Source: Labyrinthula sp. Ha (taxonomy: Eukaryota; Sar; Bigyra; Labyrinthulida; Labyrinthulaceae). From it: a DNA stretch of 64,000 bases. Both the position numbers and the translations under genes were made by a program. Within the stretch, counting starts at the first letter, position 1. Each line of letters starts with the position of its first letter. Under the pieces are notes generated by a model. That model saw only the letters and a program-made list of their open reading frames with translations, did not search any database and was not told the DNA's origin. Location of the stretch: positions 248,001-312,000 of the forward strand of contig JAALGZ010000022.1 of assembly GCA_015227615.1 (NCBI GenBank), given 5' to 3'. This document shows, piece by piece, positions 12,118-23,525 of the stretch.

Positions 12118-12975
12118 ATGAGTCGGAAAAGGAGAAGTTCTATAACAGTAACTGTTAATGGCAAGGAAATGGGAAAGATATGTTTGAATAGTGTGGAGAG
12201 TAGTTCTTCTGAAGTTACAATAGAATTTCTTGAAGCGGATATCAAGTATGGTGTAACAAAGAAACGAAAGTTTGAACAAAGGGGGGATACATTAAGCAGT
12301 GTGAACTCGCTATGTAGTTTTGAAAAATTTGAGGAGATTGTGGTTGTTACTGTGTTTGATTATGATGATACATTGTTTCCTACAAGATTCATTGACTCAT
12401 TGAAATTTGCTCAGGGCCAATGGGACGTTTCTAGTGTGAACATTACAGAAGAAGAAGATGAGTTTTTCAAGAGGTTAGACAAACTAAATATAAATGTTCT
12501 CGAAAAGTCTATTCTTCTAAGTGATAGGGCTTATATAGTTACAAACGCAAGTTTGTCTTGGGTGAGAAAAACCAGCAAGACATTCTTACCAAGAACATAC
12601 AAGTGTCTTTTCGAGGATAAGGAAATAGAAGTTATTTCAGCTAGAGATCGTTACCTGAAGCTGTTGAATAATAGAATTTCCTGGAAGAAAAGAACTTTCG
12701 AAGATTTGGTTTTAAAGGTTTCTAGAGAATTGGAGTTTGATTTAGAAGAACAGATGTTAAATTTTGTTTCCATAGGTGATGGAAAACCAGAACTAGAAGC
12801 TAGTTTCAAGTTACAGAAAGATGGACCAAATTGTTGTGTTAAAGCTGTCGAGTTAGTTGGTGGATATAGTTGTGAAGAAGTGTACTTTAGATTAGAACAA
12901 GTTTGGGATCGGTTAGATGAATTTGAAGCCCTTGAGGAGTCAAAACATATCAGGGTTAACTGCAATACCAGTTAG
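12118..12975 (+). CDS. HAD-superfamily-like protein
   Basis: 285 codons, single exon. The ATG at 12118 follows a purine-rich leader; the open frame continues upstream to 12043 without another ATG. HAD motif I is present as FDYDDT (D81, D83, T85). Motif II may be the VTNAS at about residue 140. A GD motif (SIGDGKPELEA) near residue 221 fits motif IV. This set is seen in small HAD-like proteins of plants, oomycetes and other protists that are annotated only as hypothetical phosphatases. The N-terminal 75 residues are basic, then serine-rich. Substrate cannot be inferred. The next gene, METTL5, is convergent with a 171-bp gap. Confidence 0.75.
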   Translation: MSRKRRSSITVTVNGKEMGKICLNSVESSSSEVTIEFLEADIKYGVTKKRKFEQRGDTLSSVNSLCSFEKFEEIVVVTVFDYDDTLFPTRFIDSLKFAQGQWDVSSVNITEEEDEFFKRLDKLNINVLEKSILLSDRAYIVTNASLSWVRKTSKTFLPRTYKCLFEDKEIEVISARDRYLKLLNNRISWKKRTFEDLVLKVSRELEFDLEEQMLNFVSIGDGKPELEASFKLQKDGPNCCVKAVELVGGYSCEEVYFRLEQVWDRLDEFEALEESKHIRVNCNTS

Positions 12976-13146
12976 ATCTTATTCTTGCACAATTTGTTTA
13001 TAAGATCTGTTTGCCCATGCATTGATTACTCGATTGAATATATGATGAGTATATTTGAGAATGACTATATGAAAAGAGTTCTTTGTAAGTGCTCATATTT
13101 TGTGGCTACACAGTAAATAAGAACAAAGAGAAGAACGAAATATATA

Positions 13147-13776
13147 TTAACTTGAATTCTTATTCTGGAGTTTGCTAAACCGTAACACATCAACAGCAAT
13201 GTCTTTTGATTGCTTTTTGTGAAATGTGTACATATTCTTGACGTCAAATTTGACTTCAGCAACAACTTGAAAAGAATACCCAAGTTCCTTTGCCTTTTTT
13301 TGGAAGAATTTTCTTGTGGAAGACTTATGCATAGAATAAATAACATCAGCATAACTTAATCCAACCTTAAGAAACTCAAAATCAGCGTTCTTTTGCTTCT
13401 TAGTTCCAAATGGAGGGTTCATGATGACAGTCTCAAAGCGGGACTTCAAATCTAGCCCTTTCAAAATATTTGCTTTTAAATATTCAACATCAGATTCAAC
13501 TTCAATACTGTTTTCTAAGGCTTGATGTAAAGCATCTTCATCCACATCAACTCCCAATACAAAACTGGCTTCAAGCAAAGCAGCGGCTATGGAAAGCATA
13601 CCAGTTCCACATCCTAAATCTAGTACACGCTTCCCATAAATATCACCAAAACTATCTGCAGAAATTAAAGTTCGACTTGCCAAATGAGCTGAAGTCGGGT
13701 ACTGTTCAAGTTCAACTTTAGGGTTCTCAAAAGTCTTAACTTTGGAGAGCTCTATCTCCAATTGTTTAAGTTTCAT
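13147..13776 (-). CDS. METTL5: METTL5-like 18S rRNA N6-adenine methyltransferase
   Basis: 209 codons, single exon, with a clear ATG at 13776. METTL5, with its partner TRMT112, methylates a single adenine of 18S rRNA in other eukaryotes. Visible here: the substrate-side N-terminus with the family motif LEQYPTSAHLASR, an SAM-binding motif VLDLGCGTGMLSIAA (about 51-65), the acidic loop GVDVDEDAL, and catalytic NPPF at residues 120-123 followed by GTKKQKNADFEFL. Length is normal for the family (about 209 in human). Head-to-head with a small acidic gene, 59 bp apart. Confidence 0.95.
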   Translation of the reverse strand: MKLKQLEIELSKVKTFENPKVELEQYPTSAHLASRTLISADSFGDIYGKRVLDLGCGTGMLSIAAALLEASFVLGVDVDEDALHQALENSIEVESDVEYLKANILKGLDLKSRFETVIMNPPFGTKKQKNADFEFLKVGLSYADVIYSMHKSSTRKFFQKKAKELGYSFQVVAEVKFDVKNMYTFHKKQSKDIAVDVLRFSKLQNKNSS

Positions 13777-13835
13777 TTTCTATAATTTCATTGGATAAAT
13801 TATTGTTATACGCAATTTGGTTGGATAGAGTTTAA

Positions 13836-14117
13836 ATGGAGACGAAAGTGTTGTCCAAAGAGACTATTTCTTTGGACAAAGCAAAGGAAAAGCTAGGTTT
13901 ATTTTTAAATAAAAGAGAAAACAAAGGAATAGAGCCTTATCCACACTTACAAAACCTGCTCAATGGTTTGAATAACCAACCCTCTCTAACTCCGTTTACA
14001 CTACAGGACACAAAAGTCAAAGAAGAATCCAACGAAGAAAAGCTGAAATATGAGCAGGATACAGAAGAATCACAACCTGAGGACAATTTTGACTCTACTG
14101 ATTCGGATTCTGATTGA
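13836..14117 (+). CDS. Small acidic protein, function unknown
   Basis: 93 codons from ATG to TGA. The first 35 residues are basic and could form a helix (LDKAKEKLGLFLNKRENKG). The rest is polar and increasingly acidic, ending in EDNFDSTDSDSD. The position argues that it is real: its start is 59 bp from the divergent METTL5 start, and its stop is 5 bp from the convergent YqgF-like gene, leaving no wasted space. Acidic Ser/Asp tails of this kind are common CK2 targets. I do not recognise the family. Sharing a promoter with METTL5 might point to a ribosome-biogenesis role, but that is a guess. Confidence 0.6.
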   Translation: METKVLSKETISLDKAKEKLGLFLNKRENKGIEPYPHLQNLLNGLNNQPSLTPFTLQDTKVKEESNEEKLKYEQDTEESQPEDNFDSTDSDSD

Positions 14118-14122
14118 TTGCT

Positions 14123-14674
14123 TCACCTAAACTCTTTCAAATAGTTTTGCAGTATTACAGAAGCTGCCACGTCATCTATACGGCGGTTTTTCTTTCTAAC
14201 CGTTAACCCTGTCTTTATCCGTTCTCTCGCTTCAACGGTCGAAAGATGCTCACTCCAAAAAGTAACGAGCACATCTTCCCTTTCCTGCTGTGCGAGATAC
14301 TCATTGAAATCTAAAGCAAATTGGTGTACTTTCTTGCATTGAGGTGTAAGTTTTTGGTCTTCAGTTATTGGCCATCCATATACAATAGCAGCTCCGTTAT
14401 GCTTACTAAGAATTGTACCAAGGGTTTCAAAACAACTTTTGCGCTTATTCATGATTTTGCTAACGGCTACTTTGTCAGCCAGGCCGATTAGAGGCGAAAT
14501 TGTTCCGTTGGAAATAGTTTGAAGTGGAAAAGCGAAAGAAAGGGAGGCAGAGGAAATTGCCGCACCAAGTATTTTTTCTCCATGGTCAATTCCTAGGATG
14601 GGTCGTCCGCGGTATCTTTTGTCTGTTGTTAGGAGCTTGTAGCAAACTTCAGGTGCCTTCCAGTTTCTGGGCAT
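14123..14674 (-). CDS. YqgF/RuvX-fold (RNase H-like) putative resolvase
   Basis: 183 codons, single exon, ATG at 14674. The RNase H-like fold of the YqgF family is shown by ILGIDHGEKILGAAIS (Asp30), a YGWP turn at about 99-102, FWSEHLSTVEAR (Glu142) and RRIDDVAASVILQNYL (Asp167/Asp168). These acidic residues fit the two-metal site of bacterial YqgF, which acts in 16S rRNA 5'-end processing and has been proposed as a Holliday-junction resolvase. In a eukaryote such a gene is often of organellar origin. No clear transit peptide is visible, though the N-terminus extends about 25 residues before the first strand and is basic. Divergent from eIF3e with a 148-bp gap. Confidence 0.8.
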   Translation of the reverse strand: MPRNWKAPEVCYKLLTTDKRYRGRPILGIDHGEKILGAAISSASLSFAFPLQTISNGTISPLIGLADKVAVSKIMNKRKSCFETLGTILSKHNGAAIVYGWPITEDQKLTPQCKKVHQFALDFNEYLAQQEREDVLVTFWSEHLSTVEARERIKTGLTVRKKNRRIDDVAASVILQNYLKEFR

Positions 14675-14822
14675 ATTTCAAAGGTCGAGTTAGATCGATA
14701 CGAACTTTTTTATTTCGTCGTTGATTTGTTTCGCATTGGGATCGAGTACAATATATTTTGGGCAAATTACATAAATCTTGTGGATAAAGAGAAAAAAGAT
14801 TAAGTAAAAACAGTAGAAACAA

Positions 14823-16234
14823 ATGAAAGGTTACGAAAATTTAAAACTCATGAGCCCATTTTTGGACTCACATTTCATTTTATCAATTTTGGATTTCTTA
14901 GAAGAATGCGAAGGAATTAGCAAAGATGCAACACTAAAGTGGAGGAAAGCAGTTTTAACAGGAACAAAGTTGTTCGAAGAAAAGAAAAAACACAGCTTAC
15001 TCGATTCATCTGAAAAAAGTATTGAATTTGATTTATTTTAATTTAGATGATACTAAGGCCCTTGAAAATCAACTTCGTGACCGTTCGGGATCTCTTTTGA
15101 AGTTGATCTTGGGTGAAATTGGAAACCTTGAGGAAATTGAGAAGGAACAGTATATTTGTTGGTGTGTTTTATTCTATTAGAAACTTCAATTTTCCACATT
15201 TGAATGAAACCTTTGCTGTTACAGAAAGTAATGTTGAAAGTATGTGTTCACTTGCAAAGATCCTTTACGAGCAAGGTGATTACTCTTTATCATCGAAATT
15301 ATTATCTTACCATCTTAAACTAGAAAAGAACTTGAACTCAAAAATATCTTCTGGATTTGGAAAATTAGCTGCTGGTGGTTTTGTTATTTTGTTTCATTTT
15401 TAGAAATTGCTGTTGCTAAAGATGAAGCAGATGTACTTGCATTTGTAAAAACATTTAAAAATCTTGACTCTATGCTTGATATGAAAGATGATGAAGTGGA
15501 TTCGCTACAACTGCGATCTTGGTAGATTTGTCTGAAATTTTCTTATGTATAGGTTGCTTCATTGGGCTTTATTTGTTTTTTTTCGTGGTGCAAGATTTGA
15601 TAAATCAGGACAAAAAGAAGAAAAATCATTATTAAATATTCTTCTGGCCGATTTTCTTGATGTTTATTGTAATCCAACCAAAACAAATACATTGGAGATG
15701 AACTCACCATGGTTACTTCGTTATTTTTCTGCTGCAGTTATCATATCAAACTCAAATAGAAGAAACCTGAAAGTACTAATTCGTGTCATCCAACAGCAAG
15801 AACACAACTATAAGGATCCAGTCACTGAATTTATTGAATCTCTTTTAATTAATTTCGATTTCGATGGAGCTCAGGAAAAATTAGTTGCCTGCGAAAACTT
15901 AGTTAAGGAAGATTTTTTTCTTGCCCCGTTTCATGCTTTATTCATGAATAATGCCAGACTGCTGATGTTTGAGAATTATTGCAGAATCCATACTATAATA
16001 GATATTAAGTTATTGGTGGAGAAATTAAAGTTGGACATGAACCCAGAAGAAGCGGAAAAGTGGGTGGTTAAGTTGCTAAAGGAGGCAAAATTTGATGCCA
16101 AAGTCGATTCAGAGAAAGGTTTAATTATCATGCGTCAAAGAGGAAGAAGTACATATCAACAGACGATTGACAAGAGCAAGACGTTGGCGTTTAGAACTTA
16201 TCAAATGGTTTCTCAAACCATTAGCTCAAAATAA
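14823..16234 (+). CDS. EIF3E: Translation initiation factor eIF3 subunit e (INT6), 5 exons
   Basis: A PCI-domain scaffold subunit of eIF3, which loads mRNA onto the 40S ribosome. Exons: 14823-15018, 15047-15149, 15181-15374, 15404-15521 and 15553-16234. The four introns are 28, 31, 29 and 31 nt, with GT..AG ends; each keeps the frame and joins conserved sequence. Family landmarks: MSPFLDSHFILSILDFLEE at the N-terminus, ILYEQGDYSLSSKLL, GKLAAEI across intron 3, SWLLHWALFVFF across intron 4, then VIQQQEHNYKDPVTEF, NFDFDGAQEKL, MNPEEAEKWVVKLL and YQQTIDKSKTLAFRT in the PCI region. Length is close to the human protein. Expression of intact eIF3e depends on every tiny intron being removed. Confidence 0.95.
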
Positions 16235-19200
16235 TTATATTCCTAAGCATGGAGATACTTAAACTTCTGGTTATCTTATTGTATCACATTTTTACAAATA
16301 TAACGTTAACAATCTGAATAAATTCAAACTTATTTTTCTTGAAAAAAGAAAAGAGAATGAACCCAAACAGAATTTCCTGGTTTTCTTGGATTGTCAAAAT
16401 TTCCTTTAAAATTAATGGGTGAAGTATATACCAAGTTTAGGGAGGGAAATATTAATGACTAGCATCAAAGCCCAATATAGGAAGTGTAAATCTTAACAAG
16501 GAAAGAACCGACTCATGTTAACTGCTTAGTGATTATACATCGTAAATAGAGGATTTTAATTTAGGAGTACTCTAAATTACACCACTCAAGATGAGGAACC
16601 AGTTGAAGACTAGGAGCCTTTCCAGCTTAATCGCCAAAATAGACCTTCTCGAGCTATAAATGATAGGTAGAAATCTCCATATCCTGAGGAATAATTTTTC
16701 TTAATAACAATTGTTTAGCATACCAAACTCATCCATTTTTCACTTAATCGCATTGATTAAAGTTCATATACAGAGATATGAACATGGCCAGATTTTAGAA
16801 CAAACCTGGTATTTTGGCATTGATTAGATAGGTATGCACATGGAGCTAGAGAAACTATACTCTTAAAATCTACGTTCCGAATCATCAGCGATAATTTACC
16901 TCTCTCAATACCGCGCAAAATTCCATTCATATTTCTTTCATGAATGAGCATACAATCAAGCATAGTGCTCAGATTATGGGGATTCAGAGAAGGTGACTTA
17001 TGAATCTAACATATTTTTTTGAAAATTGGTGTTTAATTTCGTCATATGTATGAAACTCAGGGACTGAACGCCCTGTGAGTTGAGAAATTGTGAGCCGGTT
17101 TAAACTCGGTAGCAAGGGAGAGTTTACATTTTAAAATTTAACAAGAAAAAGCTAGGGTATGGAAGAGTTGATAAGGCATCTGACATGTTCTAATCAGGTA
17201 TATCAGACTATTTAGCCCATTATAAGCTCAGGTTCCATCTAGTAAGATCAGATGACTATTCTTTTTTTAGATGACTGAATTAGTTAGTCTATGGCATAGG
17301 TAGATCATTTGAATAACCATATAACGACACTGTACCTGTGTCAGCAGTACAAGAGTTACTGATAAAATTTACCAGCCATAGTACATAGGTTATGATACAA
17401 GTAAATCTTCCTTACTATATTTTAGAGAGTCACCTGCTTCTATTTGCAGAGCCTTTGCGATTTACTGGACCATGGTATACACTCCTATCAATGCTTGCAG
17501 ATAACTGGTCCATATAAGCCGTTTGCCTAGCTCCCTAGTATTACTGTTAGTTTTCAATGAATCGCGGAGCACTTGACCTTTGTTCAAGCCATATATGTGC
17601 TTATCAAGATAATTTAAGCTAAGGATTTTAGCTAACTGAATATACCCACGCTTTATCTGGTGTGCTGTTCCTACCCTCGTGATAATTGATACTTGATTGG
17701 ATAACTGTTGGATTTCAGACAAATTTTACCCATTTAAAATTAGCACTATGATTTTATCTAAACATTTATTGCTCAATCAATTATTTTCGTCTTCAGTCAA
17801 TTTATATATAACTTGAATAGGTATTATGTCAGCTCATTCGAGTTGTAATTCTTGAACAAATACTATTCTTGTGAGGTGCTCCCTTCCTAATCCTTGGCAG
17901 TTTCATCGCGCAATTACCCTGTGTATTGACGCCTAAGAACATTCCCCGGTCATAATTCTCAGGCAAGTTTTGCAAAATTTTAAGAGCACTTAACCCTGTA
18001 GAAATACAGCCATATTATTATATTTTGAGTACAGGCGAAAGCTATAGTAATATTAAATTTCGTTAACTACCAAATATTAGGAAATATCTTTGCTTAATAA
18101 ATGCGTGCTAAACATTATTATAAATTCTTACTATGATATTGTCTAAAAAAGACATTAACTTATTTTACTAGAAACAAATAAAAACATGCAGAAAAGGGTT
18201 AATAATTTAAAGCTAGTATGTTGCGGAGAAAAAATATTTTGTTCTACTAATTTATCCAGGAATTCTAAGTTTTATGACAATATGTTAGGGAATTGTACGA
18301 GGGGCAGAGCCTGTAGTCCCTGGTTCATCAATGTAATTTGAATTACTTGCCTAGTCCACTTCATCTATTGTAGTACACAAAACCGATAAATTGAAGAAAT
18401 CTTAGGGGAGAACCTACACTGACCAGAATTCAAAAGAAGATATCCGGTTTGTATAAAAAAGCTTTCAATGTGCAAAAAAGTAGTATACGATTATATTCTT
18501 TGAACTCTTGTTAGCTATAATTACTTTTACGATGGTAAATTAATATGATAGTATTTTTTTTTTCTTTTGAAATATAATATAACGCCAATCTTATCCATTC
18601 AGCATCTATTAAGAATCTTGACACCGAATATCTTGTTTGTGTAAATTTTTATTTAATTTGTTATGATATCAGTATAGTGCAGCCTAAATTCACATATTCT
18701 TGAGACATCTTAATACCTAAAGATTATTTGGTTAAAGTGATCCGTAATCTTTACCTCTGTATCATTTATTATCTCTCATAGTTTTTACTTACACCGCCCC
18801 GCCCCTCACACAAACTCACAAGAGAAATGTTAATATTTTCCAGTTTTTCTCCGAAAAGAGTACAAGTTTGTTGAGAAGTAACAAGTTTGCACCATTAGTA
18901 CAATATATTTGGAACTGTTGATTTTAAAGTTAATAGTTCTCACAATAGAAACTTCTTATATTTGATAATAGAAGTTTAAATGGATCACACGAAATTAATA
19001 CCACCACTCATTAAATAAGACGTTCTGAGTAATTGTTGATAAGGAAAAGTACTTTTCTGGGATTCTATATAGAAAATCGCGGTGTTTTTGCTAGTAATAA
19101 CCTGGGCATCAGACCAGGCGATAAGCATTTGAGTATAAAACTTTCTCCTTACCATGTATTCACAGTTTAAATACTAATGTTAGAATAATAAATTCTCTCA

Positions 19201-20888
19201 TACTCGGCGCAACTTTACATAATATTTACTTTAAAATGCACGAGCACCGAGAACAAAAATCGTTGCACTTTGATATGTTAAAAAGTAATATGAGTTAGAA
19301 GACATTACTTATATTGTTTCATAGCTCATGTAGCTCCATAATGTCTAATCAAATATACGTACCCTCATATGGATCGACATTTCATTCAATTGAGATAATC
19401 TCACTCAACGGGGTATATTTAAAATAAAGAAAATACGAAATTACAAGTCTAGCGTTGTAAACAGTATCAAAGCAGCAACGATATACAGAACCAAATAAAA
19501 CTAGCTTGTTCAAGCAGTTATACCGACATTTAAGAAAAGACACGAACCTTGCTTAGGTTTTTAAAAAATGATACTGAGTCTATCTCTTATTTCAGAAATA
19601 GTCCCAGCAAAATACATATGTACGAAAAGCTACAAAAAAAACTTATATCTAACTGAAATATTATAGAACTGCCCATATATTCTTATTCTAATGAGACCCT
19701 TGAGCCCCGCCTATATGTCGTAGCTAGAAGCAAATAAATCAAAGCATTATAAATTAGAAGTGACTCTTACTTTTCACCCTCACTTTATTTTGCTGGTACT
19801 GATGGATTGAACACCGAATAAAGCTTTGCCTTAGACAAATCTTCTTCGGTTTTTCCTTTATAGACCTATTAGAGAGTTGACTAAAAAGGTTAGTGCCTGG
19901 AGAAAACACAGATAAATACCTATATACATATATTGGGAGAGGGGGAGAGAGAGATTTGCATGCTCCAGACCTTGGGTCACAAATATCAAAGCTGGGTGCC
20001 TACTTTTATTCATTTTTTTTTCAAAAGGACTTTCTAAATTTCTTTACTTGAGAATGAGTTCTGTTTGTAATGGCTTATATAAGGAGTCCATGCTCTTGAG
20101 GCCGTGAGTTCTGTGTTGAGCCTAACTTACAGTTCTAGTATCTCAGATAATATTGTCTGTGCCGTTAGTTACCACTCTGTTCCGTTTTTGCTGTGCGTAG
20201 TATTATAAATTACAGAACAAGTCAATTCTCAGTCTACCCTTCCAACAGAACTGCTACATAATCCAGTAACTCTACCTTCTATAGATTAGTTTACCCGTTC
20301 AATTTCAGCAACAATAAATCATTAACTCCTCCAATGATTCTTACGTTTAAGCAGTCAAATCCAGTAAATCTGTAGCAATACATCTTGATTTATTGAAAAT
20401 TGAGTAATAAAGATTTTTTCAGCTTTTTGTTTTCGCTAGAAAACAATTAATAATCACAAAATATTTTTGAATTATTATTGATAATGAGAATAGCATCAGA
20501 AACATTTTATATGAATCAAACTCGCAAAGTTCTTATTGACGATTTCAACAAAAACAGGAATTCTTTTATTATTATTAATAATTTTCACCATTTACGAGTA
20601 GTTATCTGGAAAGTTTTCTTTTAGGTATTGGTTGTTGTATAAAACATGTTAACTTGTGGTATCTAAGGGGATTGGTTATCTGACCAATGGGGTTCTAGAG
20701 CAATCTCTAGGTATTCGCTTTTATATTGTTTGGCGGAATAAAGAATGAAAAGTCCACAAACCAAAAAATAAAAAAATACAATAAAATTATAGATACCTAA
20801 TAAGTCTTTGAATCAACTGAGGAATACAAGCAAAATGAGGTATTATGAAGCTTCGCCGGTAAATGGCTGGTTATATTAGTTCTCGCAG
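16235..20888. other. Gene-poor AT-rich region
   Basis: About 4.6 kb with no confident gene. One protein-like tract lies at 17390-17722 on the minus strand and is listed separately. A GA-rich simple stretch lies near 19935-19955. I see no tRNA or rRNA gene. Confidence 0.5.
17390..17722 (-). pseudogene. Protein-like tract, probably a decayed or intron-containing gene piece
   Basis: Minus-strand frame of 110 codons interrupted by one TAA. Before it the text reads as ordinary protein (IKRGYIQLAKILSLNYLDKH, GKRLIWTSYLQALIGVYTMV), and after it the same frame continues with IAKALQIEAGDSLKYSKEDL. No ATG begins it and I do not recognise the family. Amino-acid use looks coding (few Cys/Trp, amphipathic helices). 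It could be a relic of a host gene, or an exon of a gene whose other exons I cannot see. Confidence 0.3.
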
Positions 20889-21146
20889 CTAGTTAAAGCA
20901 ACTTTGATTTGGTGCAATTAGAGTAACTCGTGGTTTGCCCACTACAATATTTACTCCATTAGTATCACCTTGACTGACGATCTTTGTTGGGTTTATAGCA
21001 GTCAAGAACAACACATCAATTTCGTATGGATAGTATGTAAACTCATTTTTCTGTAAACGCAAACCATACATTCGATAAATTGGCTGTGGCAAAACTAAAT
21101 TACCTATGTTTAGTTCTTGATGACAGAAATATACGATTAGGGGAAG
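20889..21146 (-). CDS. Possible last exon of an unrecognised multi-exon gene
   Basis: An 86-codon minus-strand frame that starts right after a good splice acceptor (ATCTTAG) and ends in a stop. Its sequence is strongly protein-like: LPLIVYFCHQELNIGNLVLP, YRMYGLRLQKNEFTYYPYEI, VSQGDTNGVNIVVGKPRVTL. A 35-nt GT..AG intron at 21147-21181 would join it in frame to an upstream piece ending CSRDRIYSGKL. No start codon or earlier exon could be fixed. Family unknown; mixed beta-strand character suggests a small globular domain. Confidence 0.35.
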   Translation of the reverse strand, partial: LPLIVYFCHQELNIGNLVLPQPIYRMYGLRLQKNEFTYYPYEIDVLFLTAINPTKIVSQGDTNGVNIVVGKPRVTLIAPNQSCFN

Positions 21147-21508
21147 CTAAGATGTATAGAATAGAAAACTGTTATTTATACTAGTTTCCCACTATAAATT
21201 CTATCTCTTGAACACCCAATTAGAATGGATAAGCACTCGCTTCATTGGTATTTAAGGTATTTACTGCCATATTATACTCTAAGAGTTTTGTGTCATGGTT
21301 AGAAAAATCTCATATTATTTCAAAATGTTTTGCCAATGGTAATATTGTTTAATTTCATTAATAATTTAAACAGTGCTCACAAGATTTATATCCCTAAGAC
21401 TTAGGTAAAAGCAAAAAAACATCCTAAGATAGGCTTTATAAATATAAATATTCAATCACAAAATAATTGTCACATAATTTATACAATGAACCATTTGAAT
21501 TGTCTCAA

Positions 21509-23525
21509 CTACATAAAGCAACTCATACATATTTGACGTAATTCTTTTACTGAGCACCCACCTAGGGTGTGCAAAGTAACATGTATTTCTGAATTAACAA
21601 GAGATACCGTGCATTGAGCTTCTAAGGAAAGTACAACTCTGCAGGCAGATTTGGTAATTAAAGGTTCTTCAACACTTCCAAGATCGATAGCCTTTTGAAC
21701 CAGTTTGACAATAAAAAGTGTAAATTTCCAGTGCTTAAAACCTTCTATACGCGTAAGGGAGAAGTGCTTTCCCCATGAGTACATCAAACCTTTTACTTGC
21801 AGGTTAGGCAAGGATTTCGGAGCGAGATTGGGTACTAAGAAATATTTTCCAGCCATAGCGACAGAAGGAAGCTCAATTAGAATCAAATGCTGAAGTGCAA
21901 CCTGAATAAAAAACCTAATTTCATCGTTGCTGTAGCGTTTCAGTACATCAAACAATAAGTTTCTTGAGAGAAATCCTGAAAATATATAATATCTATAATC
22001 AGAAAAACTTTCTTTCGATGTTTTGAAAACAAAGGAATGCAATTCAGGATCATGAAACAAAGTACCGAATGCCGTAGCTAGCCAAGCAGGAGACAACACA
22101 ACTAAGCTTTGAAGTGTAGAGGAATCTTCAAGATTTCCAAAATATACCACCAAGCTTTTAGCAATATACTTTCTCAGCAGTTCCTTTGCTTCAAAAAATA
22201 AAAATCCTTGTGACTTTGCTAATTTTAAATACTCCATGTACTTCATATGCGTATATTCCATCTGTACAAAATCCATGAATATCACTTCCCCAAGTGAGAT
22301 TGCAGTTCTGTTACCCATATTCCTGAATGAAACTGTAGTTTCTATTTTTTCTTGAAGTATTTTAACTTGTTCAGCCTTTCTTGAGTATGAATTTTCCAAT
22401 GGAAAAAAATAATTTTGACTGTAATTTTGAAGAGACAACTTTTTAGAATACTCTTTATGCAAACTTTTCAGCGTCTTATTTACTTGAAAGAAAGCAGGTT
22501 CACTGCCTTTAAACATCTTTGTTGCTTTCAACCAATTTGTTCCCACTAAAAGCACATGAGAACGAGAGGCATTTTGTTGAAGACTGTTTAACCAAAACTT
22601 TAATTGTTCCAAGTATTTTCCATTCAGCTTTGTAGCATTGAAAACGACTAAGTACGTACCAAAACTAGAAATGAAAAGCTTATGAACTGATCTAAAACTT
22701 TCTTGCCCCCCAAAATCATAAAACTGAAGAAAAGTGTGTTGCAATCTCATAAACTGATTCCATGTTGACTTGTTCTTAAAATAACTTGAGTTTGTTGAAA
22801 TTTCTTCTACCAGAGACCTCTCAAACTTGAATTTGAATTTCCTTTTCTTCTTAGAGAAGCAGTTACTTAGTACATTGTAAGATGGTACACAACTTTTTAC
22901 CCTTTGAACATTCATTTCATTACGAGTAAATTTAGTCCACTTTCCAAAGTTCCCAATAAGAGCTATATTCTGTAAATCCAACATTGGCGTAGATCTCTGT
23001 GTACGTGAAAATGGCTTATCCAAGAGTGAACCAAGCACTGAAGTCTTACCTGATCGTGCACTTCCGAGTAACAATACCCTGTTTTCAGCAAATTCCACTT
23101 TCCTTTCATAGTTTTCATGAAGCTTTGCCATCAACATTTCTTTAAATTTTTCTTTAACGGAAGACAAAAATTGTGTCTTATGAACCGTTAAACAAAAGAA
23201 ACTTAACGACATGTGACTTGAAGCTAAAGAACTTAAAATTGCTTCATCAGAAGATAAGATCTGAGAAAAACCAGGTGCAAGTCTATTGTTGAGTAAAAAG
23301 AGGAATAGGTTACTCAAAATGCTTCAGGAAGCAAAGTTTGGTTATGCAGGTTATCAAGAGCTCTTTTGTATCAGGGTCTAGTATTCCAAAATTGTGTTTT
23401 TCCTCAAGGCTATACTTAAAAGAATGTTGGATTTACTAAAACTTGTTGAGAAACTTCAAATTTGGCATGATCCCCAGTATCTTTCTGAAACTAATGGTAT
23501 TGAAACTTGACCCAACAAACCTAAG
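21509..23525 (-). CDS. Roco protein: LRR, Roc GTPase and COR domains (5' exons incomplete)
   Basis: Roco proteins couple a Ras-like Roc GTPase to a COR dimerisation domain. The large exon runs 23282-21509. It carries a P-loop GSARSGKTS, a switch-II-like DFGGQE, and VGTNW where the guanine-specificity motif would be, which is weak for the usual NKxD/THxD. About 300 residues of COR follow (SLGEVIFMDFVQMEYTHM, VVLSPAWLATAFGTLF, SGFLSRNLLFDVLKRYS). Upstream, a 31-nt intron (23283-23313) and a 33-nt intron (23410-23442) join short exons whose text is leucine-rich repeat-like (SFNTISFRKILGIMPNLKFL, CITKLCFLKHFE). Earlier LRR exons probably lie beyond 23525 but cannot be fixed. No kinase domain follows COR, unlike LRRK2. 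Confidence 0.8.
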
